Assembly: GCA_037954235.1 (NCBI GenBank)
Contig: JBBMOA010000017.1
Span: 23,962,527 to 24,026,526, forward strand
Origin: Aulostomus chinensis
Taxonomy: Eukaryota > Chordata > Actinopteri > Syngnathiformes > Aulostomidae
Direction of reading: 5' to 3'
Length of the DNA stretch: 64,000 bases
Position 1 is the stretch's first letter. Every line of letters begins with the position of its first letter. The notes beneath the pieces were generated by a model that searched no databases, was not told the origin of the DNA, and was given only the letters and a program-made list of their open reading frames with translations. This document shows, piece after piece, positions 12,026 to 24,640 of this stretch. Position numbers and translations under genes: made by a program.

Positions 12026-15000
12026 CATCATCAAATAGGGAATTTGATGTCCAGAATCTGATGCTGCTAGGATTGATGGTGTGTTCAAAGGGGCTCATGT
12101 TTACTCATGTGCTCATTCAGACACCATGTACACACATACACGCGCACACACACTCCTGTAGATCAGTATCAGCTAGCAAAGCCAGCGTACAAGCAGGTGA
12201 ACTGTCTGTGTGATGGTGAACAAAGTGAGTTTATGAATAAGACAAGGAGACAAAACATCCACACAAGGGAGGATTCGGCACAAATTTGTCCTCAAATATA
12301 GGCGGGCTTTTTTAGCCCTCAATATGGTCTTACAGACAGGAAACAAAGACTGATAACTTTGTTCCTCTGTGCTCGTGATGTCTATTGTGCACTTCTTGTA
12401 GTTCTAAATCACACAGGCTTGCAAAGACTTTCATGTCACAAGATGCACAAAACACATGTCAGGAGCGAGGACAAGAAGTCATCAGCTCTGTTTCCCATCT
12501 GTGAGACTAAACTGAGGGCTAAGAAAGCCCGGTTTGTGTGCCAAATTTATTTGCAGGAAGATTCCATGAATGACGCCTGATGTAGTTGATAGAATCAAAC
12601 TATGAGCAAGCAACCCACCTACACTGGAAGCTGTGCTCCATGGCTACAATCTCCAGCTGCACGTTGTCCCACTACACACTAATACAATCAAGCCAGATGC
12701 AGAGCTCTCAGTCTTATCTCCAAAGCTGAGAATCCATCCTCCAACCCCCCGCCCTGTCCCTGACCTTGTCATATAATGGAGTTGTGCCATCTTGCCATTT
12801 AGAATTGGACGGCAGCATTCTTCCTTTATGGTGCTGCTGGCCATATGTGGCAGGTAATCTCACGCTCGTGAGTGTTCGTCTCCTCCACCTGAATGACTCT
12901 GACAACGTCACAGTGATGGCAGCACCTGCTGGCCATAATGAACACAACCTTCCTCTACTGAGTCGTTGTTATTTAAATGTATCAGCAGCACTGCTTTGAT
13001 AATACGAGGTAAAAACTAACCAGCGAAACTATTAGAGCCAACAACGACTTGACCATGGCAAACCTCAGGCAGCATGTGTAGAGTTCTGGGGTAGATTTCT
13101 CACTGCGTGGCATAAATTGCCTCATGTTCCGCTTCACTAGAGCATTTAGGGCCACACTTTTGAAACAAAGCAAGTCAATTGTGCATTGACTCAAAAGGCA
13201 AGCGCAAGAGACAAAGAACTCTCTGAACACATTTCTTTTAACAGCTTCACCAAGGAAATCAGAGCCTGCCCTCGACTTTTGCAAAACAATTAGTCAATAA
13301 TAAACATAAATGAGTGTGGCCTGCCTCAGGAAATAACCAACCCTCTGAGTAGCAGAGTCAACCCTCTGACGCTGCAGCATAATCTTCAGAGTCAATTTCT
13401 TTGATGGGTTTTTCGTCTTTGAGTTGGTGGCTCTTGTGTGTGCGTGTGTACAGCCTCGATGCCCGTGAGGAACCTTCTCTACGAGCTGCTCTGCGTGCTG
13501 ATGCATTACACATGTCACACAGAAGCACTTCAACATACAAGAAGTCGTCTACGCATTGTGTTGTTTTTTTGTTTTTTTTGCCACGCTCTGACTAAATTGC
13601 ACCGCTCGGGCTCTGAGGCATCAGTGATGCTTTTCTCTGGAGCAGAAAAACTAATAATCTCAATGACAGAAAGATTTTTTTTTTGTCCACAATGCCATTT
13701 TTTTCTTTTTCATGCGATAGTTTCTCCCTTGGAGAGGACAAAGGATTTGGACCATGTGCTTGAAGTGGGGCAATCACACTGATTTGGTGCAGCGGCCCGT
13801 GCTATGAGACGTTAGCCAGTGTTCCATCGTACGACAGCATGTCGGGTCGACTGAATGATGCCGAGGAATGAAGGAGACGTGCGGAATTCTACACGTGTCC
13901 GGGGACGCAGCAGTTAAAACGTGTGTCTACATGTGTGTCTCCTGCACCGGCACTGTCGGTTTTCTATACAAATCTCATGAGGAGAGTCACACTTTACAGG
14001 AGGGGTACATAAATAAGGGTTCATTGATGCTTAGTTAACAGTTGACTAACGCGTCTTGTGATGGTTTAACTACGCTGCTATGACAGAGACGCCGTGTTAA
14101 TTCTGAGTCAAATCTTCCCTTCTTCAACAAGGGTCACAAAGAGCATTAATAAGTTATCATAAGTAACTTGAACAGCACCCATACGTAACCAAGCATCAAC
14201 TGTGATTACTGCACCCTGACTGAAAAGTGCTGCCACAGATACGGACAATGTGAAGGTGGCGGAGGACTAAGTGACGCTACCACTGACAAATGAACGCTCG
14301 AGCATTGAGGGAAGATGAAGACTCAAGAGCGTGAAGTTCATAATTCCAATAACTAGACTCAGGAAACCGGATGTAGGCCACTGAACTGAAGCAAGATAAC
14401 ACATTGAGGCACAGATGCAGAATGTCCTCTTGTGGCACTAGCATGATGCTAACCGCTAGCCTTTATCTTTCTGTTGAAAGTTGCTAGCCGTTACCAGCAA
14501 TGGTCCAAAAGTAACTCTTCCTTCAATACCCAAACACCTCTCATTCTATGTTTATTAGCATGTTCGTCATCATTGCTAATGTTATGGCCGTTATCCACGT
14601 CCTGACTGCAGCGACCGCGACCTCCGCTCCCGAAGTGGAGAGCTGAGAGTCGACTGATAAGCTGTCAGGAAGGTAATGGACATGAAAGTCTTTTATATTC
14701 CTGGAAAAGACATAAAATTCTCCTTCCTTAGAGCTTCCTGTTCTCTGCATAAACATTCTGGTCATTAGTTCTGCGGAGGAAATAAATGCAGCAGTATAAT
14801 TTGTGGCTACAGTCCAAGACATTGAAATAAATTACTAAATTACTGATTTACTCCGTTGGACTGAAAACTTCTCTGCTGAATGTATGTGAATGGAACAGTT
14901 ATAACACACTTGGCTCATAATGAGCAGTGGAATGAAAAGCTTAATACCTTAGAGACTTTTTAACCATGTTTGGCAAAAAAACCCTTCTTGGTGGACATAA

Positions 15001-15858
15001 TTAATTAGTCTGGGCTCATATGTAGCGACGACAGACATTTGTAAGGAGAGAAACTTGAGCCAGAAATGTATGAACTCCTAGAACGTGCTTTTACATGGTG
15101 CTGCAGTTTAAACTGTAGAAAAATCCTGGAGAAAGAACTGTTGGCTTATCTCTGTGTAGCAGAGGATTAATCCCCAGAAACATAAATTAAACAGCGTGCT
15201 TTTATAGCAACACAGCTGGAATCCATTGCCTAAAGATTCTATATGTAGCATAGAAAACAAGCTAGCGCAGCCAGGCTCCACACCAACAGGGGGCTGCAGA
15301 GTACCACAGGGTTCTGGATTCAACACTGTCGTGGGAAACAAGGTAACTTTCTGTGAATGGGATGGAACGTTCCAACGCTCACCTGCAGTCAAGAAAGAAT
15401 TAGAACGCAGATACAAGTCTGCAGTTTCCCTGTCGGAGGTGAAGACGCAGTCAGTAGGACACCTAATTCCAGTGAAAAGGCGGCAGAAAGCCTCAGATGT
15501 GTCCCATGTATGCGACTCACAAGTGTGTTTTGTTGTCTTACACAGCTGTATATCAGTGTCTTGAACGGGCTGCATTTGTTTTGGCCGTTCCACAAGACAG
15601 GCAGGCGTTTCTATGGAGATCCTCTTTTGAAATGTCAGGACCACACTGTTGCACGACGAGAAAAGAAAAATAGACAAACTGAATGAGCATAGAGCTGCTG
15701 TGACCGGCGTGGTCAGTGTTTATGATGATTAGGGACCCCCCTGGAGGTCTTTATGCTCCTGTTATGTATCACACAGGTTTCCAGAATACGTCGGGCTCAG
15801 ACAGCTGCTGGCACGAACACAAAAAGCTCATAAGTATCCCATGTTTTTTACACAAGGA
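12026..15858. other. non-coding stretch
   Basis: It holds short CA/CG tracts (about 12129-12152), T-rich runs (13560-13580, 13673-13710) and a cluster of GCTAAC/GCTAGC motifs at 14448-14495. Between 15108 and 15686 stop codons are scarce in several frames on both strands. The longest frame (minus strand) has no ATG near its 5' end and no recognisable domain, so no gene is called. Confidence 0.45.
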
Positions 15859-15941
15859 ACATGGAACATGCTGCAACATGTCATCATACATTCATTGTAC
15901 CACGAGTGCATGTAGAGTACATGGAAAATGTTTCCACATGT
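15859..15941 (+). repeat. pair of 23-bp direct repeats at 60-bp offset
   Basis: 15859-15881 and 15919-15941 both read ACATGGAA..ATG...C.ACATGT, identical at 19 of 23 positions. The sequence after each copy is only weakly similar. This may be the remains of a small ACATGT-rich tandem repeat. Confidence 0.6.
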
Positions 15942-16792
15942 TGTAATACACAGTAACACATGCGGCATTTCAAGACGTGTAAAACGACCGCACAGTTTTA
16001 AAGTTTGTGAGATTTTCAACAAGTGCAGTAATGTGAGCGGTGACCCAAAGGTTCAGCAACATTGATTAGTGAAAGTGAGATCAGAAAGTCTACATGTCGG
16101 GGAAGCAAGAGACAGAGTTGAACCAGGAGAAGTTAGACATCTGCTCAGTGTTTCAGGTCATGCAGGAGACTCGACCTAGAAGAGCCGACACAGCCGGTCC
16201 AGCAAGACGCTGAGCTCAGCAGCAGCAGGTCAGCCGAGTCACAGGGAGAGCGGCGGCAGCAGCAGGCATGAGAGCAGAAGCTCTTTCCCAAACTCCGCAA
16301 ACTCCAAAGGCCTGCCAGCTATGCAGAAATGTTTCCCTCTGACCCATCTGAGACTTTCACCGAGGCTGCAGCATGAGTGATACAAGTGCCCTCTTCACCC
16401 CCAGTGCCTTCAACACTGTCCAGACAAGAAAAAGACATTATGTTGACTGTGATACAGGAAAGACAGGAAGTGGCTGAAATACATCAGCTGACAAGACGGA
16501 AACAAATCCACAACTGCTTATTTGATACGGTGCTGGGTCGTGGGTGGCAGAGGACGATGCCACGAGCGTGAGGCTGAGGTGGAGACAGCTGGAAGACTGG
16601 TAATGAGAGTTTCATCGGCAGGAAAGGTGGACGTTTTGCCCGAGACTGGCACAAACACAGCTGGAGAGATGGCAGGGCTGAAGACAGGCTGAGATCCAGA
16701 GGAGCAGGGGGACATTCAGAGCCTCCACGCCAGCTCACACACATGACCGTGAGAGCACAGTGCCTCAACAGCCCTCCAACAACCAGAGGAAG
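15942..16792. other. non-coding stretch
   Basis: Imperfect CAG-rich runs occur at about 16216-16265. Nothing else is supported. Confidence 0.45.
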
Positions 16793-16819
16793 ACACACGC
16801 GCGCGCACACACACACACA
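16793..16819. repeat. (CA/CG)n short microsatellite
   Basis: Alternating purine-pyrimidine tract with a CG core at about 16799-16805 flanked by CA units; Z-DNA-prone. Confidence 0.9.
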
Positions 16820-17434
16820 TTATGAAGACACTTCTCCACATGACACTTACAAACCGCAGTAACCACACTGACAAGATTCAGGCAAAAAACTGAATTGTAC
16901 TCAATACAAAAACATCAAAAAATAAAACACTTAAAAATAACATTAGATAATGATTATTATACACTGCAAGTCAAAGCTTATGCCATTGCACTTTTTGTAA
17001 TGTTAAAATGCTCATTAAATACGCCATGCAGGATCTGTAATTAACTTTTTTCATAAATGAATCCGGCTGTCATTGTGGCACAGGAGTCGTACTAGAAAAC
17101 GCAGAGGCAGAGACACACAGCTGCTTTTGGTCCGCAGCCCTCCATTCAGATCCAGTTTGGTCCTCTAAGGGGAGGAGTTTAGGTGCTCCTGGTTTGGAGC
17201 AAGCGTTGCCTGTCTGTGTCAATCTTAGCTCAGCTAACCAGATTCTTCTAAAGGCTCAGCTCAGCAGTTGCCAGAGGTGAGCAGGAATGATGGAAAGATG
17301 AGGGACTAAAGGTGAAGGCTTCAGGAGGAGAGGGACAGGCTGGCAGGTTGGAGTTGTTGCTGTCTACATTTATGAGACCTTCATGCCTCTTTGGGTGTCC
17401 ACAAGATTTCAAAGCTTCCCCCTGCCCCTCTCTA
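16820..17434. other. non-coding, AT-rich start
   Basis: About 16905-17060 is AT-rich with several ATTA motifs. The rest is unique-looking sequence without coding signal. Confidence 0.45.
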
Positions 17435-17440
17435 GTGTGC

Positions 17441-17497
<57 letters not shown>

Positions 17498-17501
17498 CGC
17501 T
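17435..17501. repeat. (TG)n microsatellite flanked by CG runs
   Basis: A pure TG run bordered by GCGCG at the 5' end and GCGCGCGTGCGC at the 3' end. It is the first of five dinucleotide arrays within 1.1 kb, and the only one with TG on the + strand. Confidence 0.97.
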
Positions 17502-17812
17502 GCAGGCACTGAGGTATCTGTGATATAAGGTGGAAAAGAGGCTTGTATATGTGTGTGCTGTAATGTTGAAACAACATTTAAAGCCAAAATAAAAAGCAGC
17601 TTTTCAGTAACGAAGAAGAAATATGAAAGTTGTGATTTCAGTTCTTAGGCAAGAAAAACACTGGAAATTGAGAAATACATCGTGCAAAAAATATCTGCAG
17701 CCATTTTATTATAGCAAACAAAATCTGCTGCAACATTTGGTTGATAGTGGTCACAAGCTAATTGGAGCGAATTGTAATGGGCACAATAGTAAGTGACCTT
17801 TCTGGGGCATGA

Positions 17813-17813
<1 letters not shown>

Positions 17814-17885
<72 letters not shown>
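17814..17885. repeat. (CA)36 microsatellite
   Basis: Uninterrupted CA run of about 72 bp. It is complementary in orientation to the TG array 310 bp upstream, so a transcript spanning both could fold on itself. Confidence 0.98.
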
Positions 17886-17886
<1 letters not shown>

Positions 17887-17976
17887 CTACTCTTGCTACA
17901 CGATCTGTTCTATTAGCATTGAAACAGAAAATGGCGTTGATCCACACTTACAGATATAAGTGTTTGTATACCGGCA

Positions 17977-17978
<2 letters not shown>

Positions 17979-18012
<34 letters not shown>

Positions 18013-18036
18013 CGCGCACGCACACACACACACACA
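17979..18036. repeat. (CA)n microsatellite with TGCGCGCACG interruption
   Basis: CA units broken once at 18011-18020 by a CG-rich block, then continuing. Confidence 0.97.
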
Positions 18037-18121
18037 GTTGTGTATATACTCACTTCATTTTTTATTATCATTCCTGGTGTTATTTTGTTGCTAATATTGC
18101 TGCAGTGTCAAGCAGCTGAAA

Positions 18122-18161
18122 GAATTTTACTCTCTTCCCCAAAGGGAAGAGAGTAAAATTC
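18122..18161. repeat. perfect 18-bp hairpin with 4-base loop
   Basis: The arms are 18122-18139 (GAATTTTACTCTCTTCCC) and 18144-18161, its exact reverse complement, around a CAAA loop. It sits between two CA arrays. The stem does not extend convincingly into the flanks, so the structure is too short for a normal pre-microRNA. Confidence 0.95.
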
Positions 18162-18187
18162 AGTGTTGCAGTACAGTGTTGCAGTAC
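18162..18187 (+). repeat. 13-bp perfect tandem duplication
   Basis: AGTGTTGCAGTAC occurs twice without spacing (18162-18174, 18175-18187), directly after the hairpin. Confidence 0.95.
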
Positions 18188-18222
18188 AATTTCGCATGAA
18201 TGACAAAGCACACATAACTAAG

Positions 18223-18224
<2 letters not shown>

Positions 18225-18260
<36 letters not shown>

Positions 18261-18269
18261 ACACACACA
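18225..18269. repeat. (CA)n microsatellite
   Basis: CA units with a single ATAC interruption at about 18254-18257. Confidence 0.97.
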
Positions 18270-18478
18270 GAGCAAGAAAACAGAACCCAGAATTACAAAT
18301 ACATACACAAAACTGCTACACCAGAGAAAATAAGTGGGATGAAATAGAATTTAACAAGATCCTGTCCAAATGTGACGGTCACAATCTTGATCCAGCTCCA
18401 ACAGGGACCCAAGCTGACCGCCTCTCTCCAGCTGTCACACACTATCGCTCACTGGACAACACTGTCACACACTTCAAC

Positions 18479-18479
<1 letters not shown>

Positions 18480-18558
<79 letters not shown>
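18480..18558. repeat. (CA)39 microsatellite
   Basis: About 79 bp of uninterrupted CA; the longest of the local cluster and likely polymorphic. Confidence 0.98.
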
Positions 18559-18559
<1 letters not shown>

Positions 18560-20574
18560 GCAAGAGCAGAATTAGCTGGGATTTAGGAGTGAAGCCTGAC
18601 TGGTAACCCCTTGTTTGCTCCAAATACCTGCTTCCTTTGACACATGACGAGAATCCCAGAGGCACTTTTATCAGCTTGTATCAGTTCTAGCTTAATAAGG
18701 GGGTGTGCTACATTAGCCGTGTAGCTCGGGTCACGATGACCAGGCTGATATGCGGCCCCATGCCCCCCTCACATCAAGCCTTCAAGGCTGACCTGAACAA
18801 ATTATCTGAGCAATGATCCTGCAGTGTGAAAGGCTCACAAACATTATCCTAATGTTCCAAAGACAGTCGGTTTCACTGATCTCATCGGAACCATGAGAGC
18901 GATACTGCACCCCAAAAGGGCACTTTGACTTCCAAGTACCCACAAATAGGTACCTCATTCTTCTTAATCACAGCAGCACTTATAGTTTGTTTTTACCTCA
19001 ATTCAAAGTGTGTACATTCCTGAGCATAGAGCAGGATAACGATGACGGTTTGTACACTTGAGAGGATGCACTTGAGAGCGTGTAAACCGACGTTTTTGGA
19101 CAGTTTTGCTGTTGTTAGTAGCTCGTAGCAATGGAGCATCGTCAGCTTTGGGAGGACTGCATTAGAAGCATGTTTGACATTTTCGACTCGACATCGTGTT
19201 GACAGACAGGAGCATCGGGTGGGACTCTGAACGCTGAGACCCTGAAGTCGCTCATGAGAGCTGGCTGACCAGGACGCTTCATCACCAGGATGTTGCGTTA
19301 GCCTGTTGCTGTAGCTAGCACGACCTCCTTTAAGAATACAACTGTTTCCAACTGTCCTCCAGCTCAGGCTGCGAAATTTCTTCAGTGTGTACATCCACCA
19401 GTGTGTGCCAGGTGTTAGGGACAGTAACAAAAGGCTCAGCAGGCCTGTGGGAGCGTTCAGATGCAGGACGGGAGCGACGTTCCAAGAAATGGAAGAAACA
19501 GTGTTTTTAATCTGCTTTACAGTAAACAGCCTCTCACACTAGAGATGAGAAACACGCCATCTGAAATCGAAGTTTCAAAAACAACTATGAATTTCAAGTG
19601 GTAGTCCCGCCCCTGTTATCAGAGCGGTTCCAAGGAGCTGCAGGAGAACCTACAGGTGCTGGTGTTTAGCAGCGTGACTCTTACCGCAGAGTAAATCCCT
19701 TCGCCGTGAAAATGAACCCCACTGACAAACTACAATATGTTGCTGTAGCCCGTTGGCTTTGTTAACTTTACACAATTATTGTCTGAGAAGCTGCAGCTGA
19801 CTGTTCTCCATCCTCAGTGGGAAAAAAATTCACGTAGGCAGCCGCTCGGTGACAAACAGGCTGCTGTGATCAATTATGAGGAGGAAAAACATGTAAGAGC
19901 AGCTTGCTGGAGAGATTCCAATCAGCTCAAACACCAGCAATGGCCAGTTACCACTTAAAGTACAATGTAATTCACCCTCCTTTGCAGACAATGTGAAGCC
20001 CTTAGTGATAAAATATGCATCATCTTCCCACGGCCCAGTCTCCCTGACAGCCAGCAGAATGGTCGGGTAACCTCCATACATCTGTGTGTGACAGCAGGCA
20101 GAATCTGACTCTGTGCCAGATCCACAACTCTCCAGGGAAATCATTTAGTTGAGAACTTGGGCCTTGTCACAGCCTGCTCGCTGCTGATAAAGGGGTCATC
20201 CCGCTCCTGAGTCCCGTCCTGCACCCTCTCTGCATCACGTTTCGAAAAACCCATCAACCGTACGATGATGGAGTCAGAAGAAGAAAAAGATTAAAGAATA
20301 TCATGGAAGTAAGACAGAAGCTGCGGTGTCCATGTAATCACACAAAATGCCACAGTTTTACTGGCGGGTAAATAATGGCTGCAGTGAATGACCAGTAGCA
20401 GACCGAGCTTTGATGTCCGCCGTCCATACTGTTACTTTTTCCCTTATCTTCCAGTCATGGCTGTACCAGTGGAACACCGCGCCTGCCTCGGAACATTCCG
20501 GTATTCATTCTGCAGGCTGGACAGAGGAAGCTGATCCTGTCGGAGCGTGTGATGCGGGGCAGCATGTCCGTGTG
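18559..20574. other. non-coding stretch, no gene seen
   Basis: The minus-strand open frame at 18993-19430 has no recognisable domain. No repeat above about 12 bp is obvious. Confidence 0.45.
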
Positions 20575-20735
20575 CAGCGTGTTTAAACTAATTAAGCGCT
20601 GAACATTGTCATGTTGAAGATAGCCTGCTCCATTTGGTCATCCATTACAAATGTGTTGCAATTAACATCATGCATTATGCGCTTAATTATGGCATTACCG
20701 CTGACATGACAGAAGATGGAAGCTTCTCAAAATCA
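20575..20735. promoter_or_regulatory. candidate regulatory block with inverted TAATTA sites
   Basis: AT-rich, non-repetitive segment. TAATTAAGCGC (20589-20599) recurs as its exact reverse complement GCGCTTAATTA (20679-20689), separated by 79 bp. The left copy adjoins the palindrome GTTTAAAC (20581-20588). TAATTA is the core site of many homeodomain proteins, and clustered sites in AT-rich unique DNA are typical of developmental conserved non-coding elements. Conservation cannot be checked here, so this is inference. Confidence 0.3.
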
Positions 20736-21932
20736 CGGATGCAGAGTTAAAGCTTCCGGCGTATGTGACATACCTGATAATCATAAAGTATGTATGCTAA
20801 TTGATGCTAATAATGCTTTCATGGTAGGATGATGAATAACCAACAGCCACAGTTTGAAGCATCGTTTTCCTTCTGCAGGAAGTAAATTAATAATCTGCCA
20901 TCATCAGCCTTGAATAGAATATAGGAGGAGCTACGGTTTAATGACCTCATTTCCCAAAGGTGTGGCGATGGATGGATGGGAAGATACGGACCCGCAGACA
21001 CCAATTAACAAGGATCCGTTTAACCTTCCTGCTGAGGGAGGCGAGATGGGTTAAACATGCACACGAGCCTCTGAAAGTGGTTTTGACTGCTCTTTCATTT
21101 GTGGTCGTCTCAACTCCCCCACTGATAAGCCAGCTATGAAATAATGAGCCTCTGTGAGTGAGAGCGACTGCAGGCTTTTGTTCTCGGGACAGAGGAGTAA
21201 CTGCAGTCCAGAAATGGATTTGGCTTGTTTGTATTGTTTAAGAGGGAGGAAAGAGAAAATGTATGTAACTATGAATCCATGGAAGAATCGCATTGATAAA
21301 AGTGAAGCTTTTGAATTCTCTGAGGAGTGTGTGTGAGTAGCCCGACAGCCCGGCAACATTTCACGAGTGTGTTTCATCTTTCACCTGTCTCAAGAGGAGA
21401 AAAGCAGCGAGGTGGACATTCCGAGGCTCTGACTGAAGAACCATTCTTCAAATCAGACACCAGAGTACACAAGATAACTCTTTTTTTTCCATTGAGATGC
21501 TTTTGGAGTCTGAAACAACCAAATTAACCATCTGACCTTCATTATAACTGCACAATGGAACATTTGCTTTCCAAGGTTTTCGAGTCTAAAGAGATGTTTG
21601 AAAGGAAAAATAATTATTTTAACATGTTGACATGAAAAGCAATATAATTTTCTCCTTTGTGTTAATTTACTGCTTAAGTCCTTTCCAGGGTTGTCTGACC
21701 TAAACAGGAGAGGCTAATCCTGACCTCTGTTAGCAAAACTAAGATAAATAGGGCAGTTTAGCGCTGGTAGCACTTAGCAACTTTACTGGCTGTGACATTA
21801 TCAAAGCTCCTGTTACAGCTATGGAGCGGAACCTTACATCATGGGGTCTGCTGTAGGGTGCTGTGAACCCTGCCAGGGAAACCAGTATGAACACACAGTT
21901 TCAGAAGGTTCGTGAGAACAAGTTGCTGCAAA
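20736..21932. other. non-coding stretch
   Basis: Short frames only. The segment at about 21600-21660 is AT-rich. No gene or transposon is recognised. Confidence 0.45.
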
Positions 21933-21937
21933 ACACA

Positions 21938-22008
<71 letters not shown>
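21933..22008. repeat. (CA)n microsatellite
   Basis: About 76 bp with one early CAC slip (ACACACCACAC at its 5' edge), otherwise pure. Confidence 0.98.
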
Positions 22009-22009
<1 letters not shown>

Positions 22010-24640
22010 CAGGAAACTCCTTTCCCTTATCTAGTCGTGGCCCAGCAACAGCAAGTACAGTTTCCTGAGGTAGTTTCTGTCATTGAAGGTCTCCTTGCGA
22101 TGCTCAAGTGTTGTTACTAACGAGCTATCAACTTTCTGCTAAAATGAGTTGCACTGAACCACCTGGAGTTGGGAGGGGCCGATAAACTGCGGCTCAGTTC
22201 CACGAGGGTGAGCGAGCGCCGAACAGGAAGTGCTGTCGGTTGCTGTTTGAAGTGTATCCTTTACGAGACAATCCAGCAGCACAGCACTCTGAACCTTCCA
22301 TCAGCTTGACCTGCCACATGACCTTTGACCTATCAGTAAACTATGCTGAAGTTGTTTTGTTTCACGAATCTTGGGAAATAGCCAGCAGAATGTATTCGAA
22401 CGTGTGTGAATGCAGTTCAACGCCGCGTGTTCCCTACGGGCCAGGATACGACCCAACAACTCTGTAGAGGCTGTTAATAAAGCAGCAGATGATGCGCTGC
22501 CCTGTAAATATTCAAATCTCTATATTTCCCTTCATGTTCAATGTGGCTGAACACATTCTAATACCTTGTGAAGCAACAACAAGTGATTAAAGCCCGTCCC
22601 CGCCGCGTACCCATCAGCTCTCTAAATCAATATCACACTTTTACAGACTGGCGTTATGTTGCATTAGAGTGAGTATTTCCTATCATCCCAATTAATTATT
22701 CATTAAGGAAAATCACTGGATTCCATGGACTTTTGCCACGAGGATTAGCTGTGGGTTGCGTCCCTGATTTCTTCCTCTGGCGGCGCTTCACAGTTTGACC
22801 AGACAGCCACGACCTTGCTGCAGTCACACATCCAACGCTGCCATGTGCGCCAGCTTCAGGCCTGGAAGTGAAAACTGGCTGAAGACGTGTCTACATTTAC
22901 TGCCGTTGCCATTTCGTCGGACGTTAGTGTTTTAATCCCGTTTCCAGTCCAACTGCTGATGAGGCAACAACCTGCATCAAGCTCTGGTTTAATTATTCAC
23001 GGGCATCAGTCGTCATGATTGCAAAGGGTAGGGCACAAAATCAAGGCCAGGTTGATTATCACCTGATTTATCTGGTGTGCAACCCAGGCCTCCCACACTT
23101 TCCTTGAAGGTGAACATCACCACTGAGCCGCTCATCGTCTTCACTTCATGATTTCTACTTCTGCCACGAATAAAGCTGTCAGTTCCAGCCCTCCACTGCG
23201 GGAAAAACCTCTCTGCACAAGAGGTCTCATGTATGACAAATGCACAAATGATAATGAAGCATCCGCCGCCGTTTTCTCACACCCTCCTGTCATGTGCAGT
23301 TAGGTTTTCTCCTTGTTGTTCCCTCGTTTTGCATGCATGTAACGCTGCGCCTCATGCTTGACTTCATTGGAAGGCCAGTGAAGCAGTAACTTGGAAACAG
23401 CAGAAAGCGTTGTTTACGAAATGTTTCTTTTGGCTGTCGTGGCCTGGGCACACAGAGGCCAGTCCTATTAGGCAGACGTCCCAATCATGGCGACCTGGGA
23501 GTGTGTTGATCTCACAGACGCATGACGGAGCGGGCAGATTCTCTCAAGGCAGCTCAAGCATGATGCCTGACAAAGCCTCCTCTGGGATGCTGGCAGCCTT
23601 GTTTGTCACTATTACCACCCACCTTGTGGGGGTGTGCGTTATTTGAGGAGGAGTAAAAAGATGAGGCAGGGAAACACATTACAGCAGATGGCGTGATTAG
23701 GCAAGACTTATTCAGTTTGGAGTGCACTGGGATAAATAATGTTGAGGAACACAACTCCCTACTTTCAGCTCCGTGTTTCTGCTCTCATGCTTCAACCGTC
23801 TCCTCCCAGTCCTCCTCTCTCCCTCATATTTTCTTTATCACACAGGCAATTTTCTACTTTCATGCTGGCTGTCTCATTTTCTCAGGGACTCTTGTGTTTC
23901 ATCTTGAGGGACACGTTTCTGTGCACAGAATTAAGTCACGCCCTGTTTCGGCCTGATAGCCTTCAGCGGGTCTGATGAGTATTTAGCGACCATGGATGCA
24001 GACGGCTTGCGCTAACACTGTCCTCTTCAATGTCCTCAGCAGATAATTACTGATGTTGGAATGCTTATTATACCATATGCAAAGATGACACGACTGCCAT
24101 CGCTGAGTCTCCGGTCCCCATCAGGGTTTGTGTTTTTTTAAAAAGTTAACAACCACGATCAGCGTCTTTCATCAGTTTCACTCATCTTATTTACCACATC
24201 TTAACAGATCCAAGTGCAAAGCCTCTTTTTTCATTTTGAAAGAAAACAGTTTCCTCGTAAGTGCATCCATTCTTTAAAAAAACACTTAACATTTGAATGA
24301 GGGAAAATCTAATCAAAAAATTTTCCATTTTCCAACAAAAACCTGAGTAAAACACATTTTCGGAAAAGAGATCTTCAAGCAAAACAATGATTTAATAGAC
24401 GTATTCATTCATTTTGGGGTTTCTTTCTCACTCTCGTATGATTGCTTGGATTGAAAGCGATTATAAACAGCGTGGTGGGGCTGTACCCACCAACTTAGTG
24501 GGCCAGGAGCAGCACCACAGGCCCCCTGGAGAACATCCATCCGTGTGCTGCCACTCCTGGAGCTCACTTGGCTTGTTCTTGGACGTGCAGTATTCTATCA
24601 CAAGACGTGCAATAGCGCCCTCTACTGTACAACGGTGATA
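22009..24640. other. non-coding stretch
   Basis: About 22620-22760 is an AT-rich, repeat-free segment with AATTAATTATTCATTAAGG, and could be a conserved non-coding element. The remainder shows only short frames. GCGCCCTCTACTG at about 24614 resembles a phrase often found in fish repeats. Confidence 0.4.

Noticed and set aside
15108..15686. Minus-strand 189-codon frame, and a + frame containing VPQGS as in reverse transcriptases
   Set aside because: The short VPQGS match is isolated; no other reverse-transcriptase motif is near it and the minus frame begins without ATG.
17248..18665. Open frames with poly-Thr-His or poly-Cys-Val
   Set aside because: They are translations of CA/TG microsatellites.
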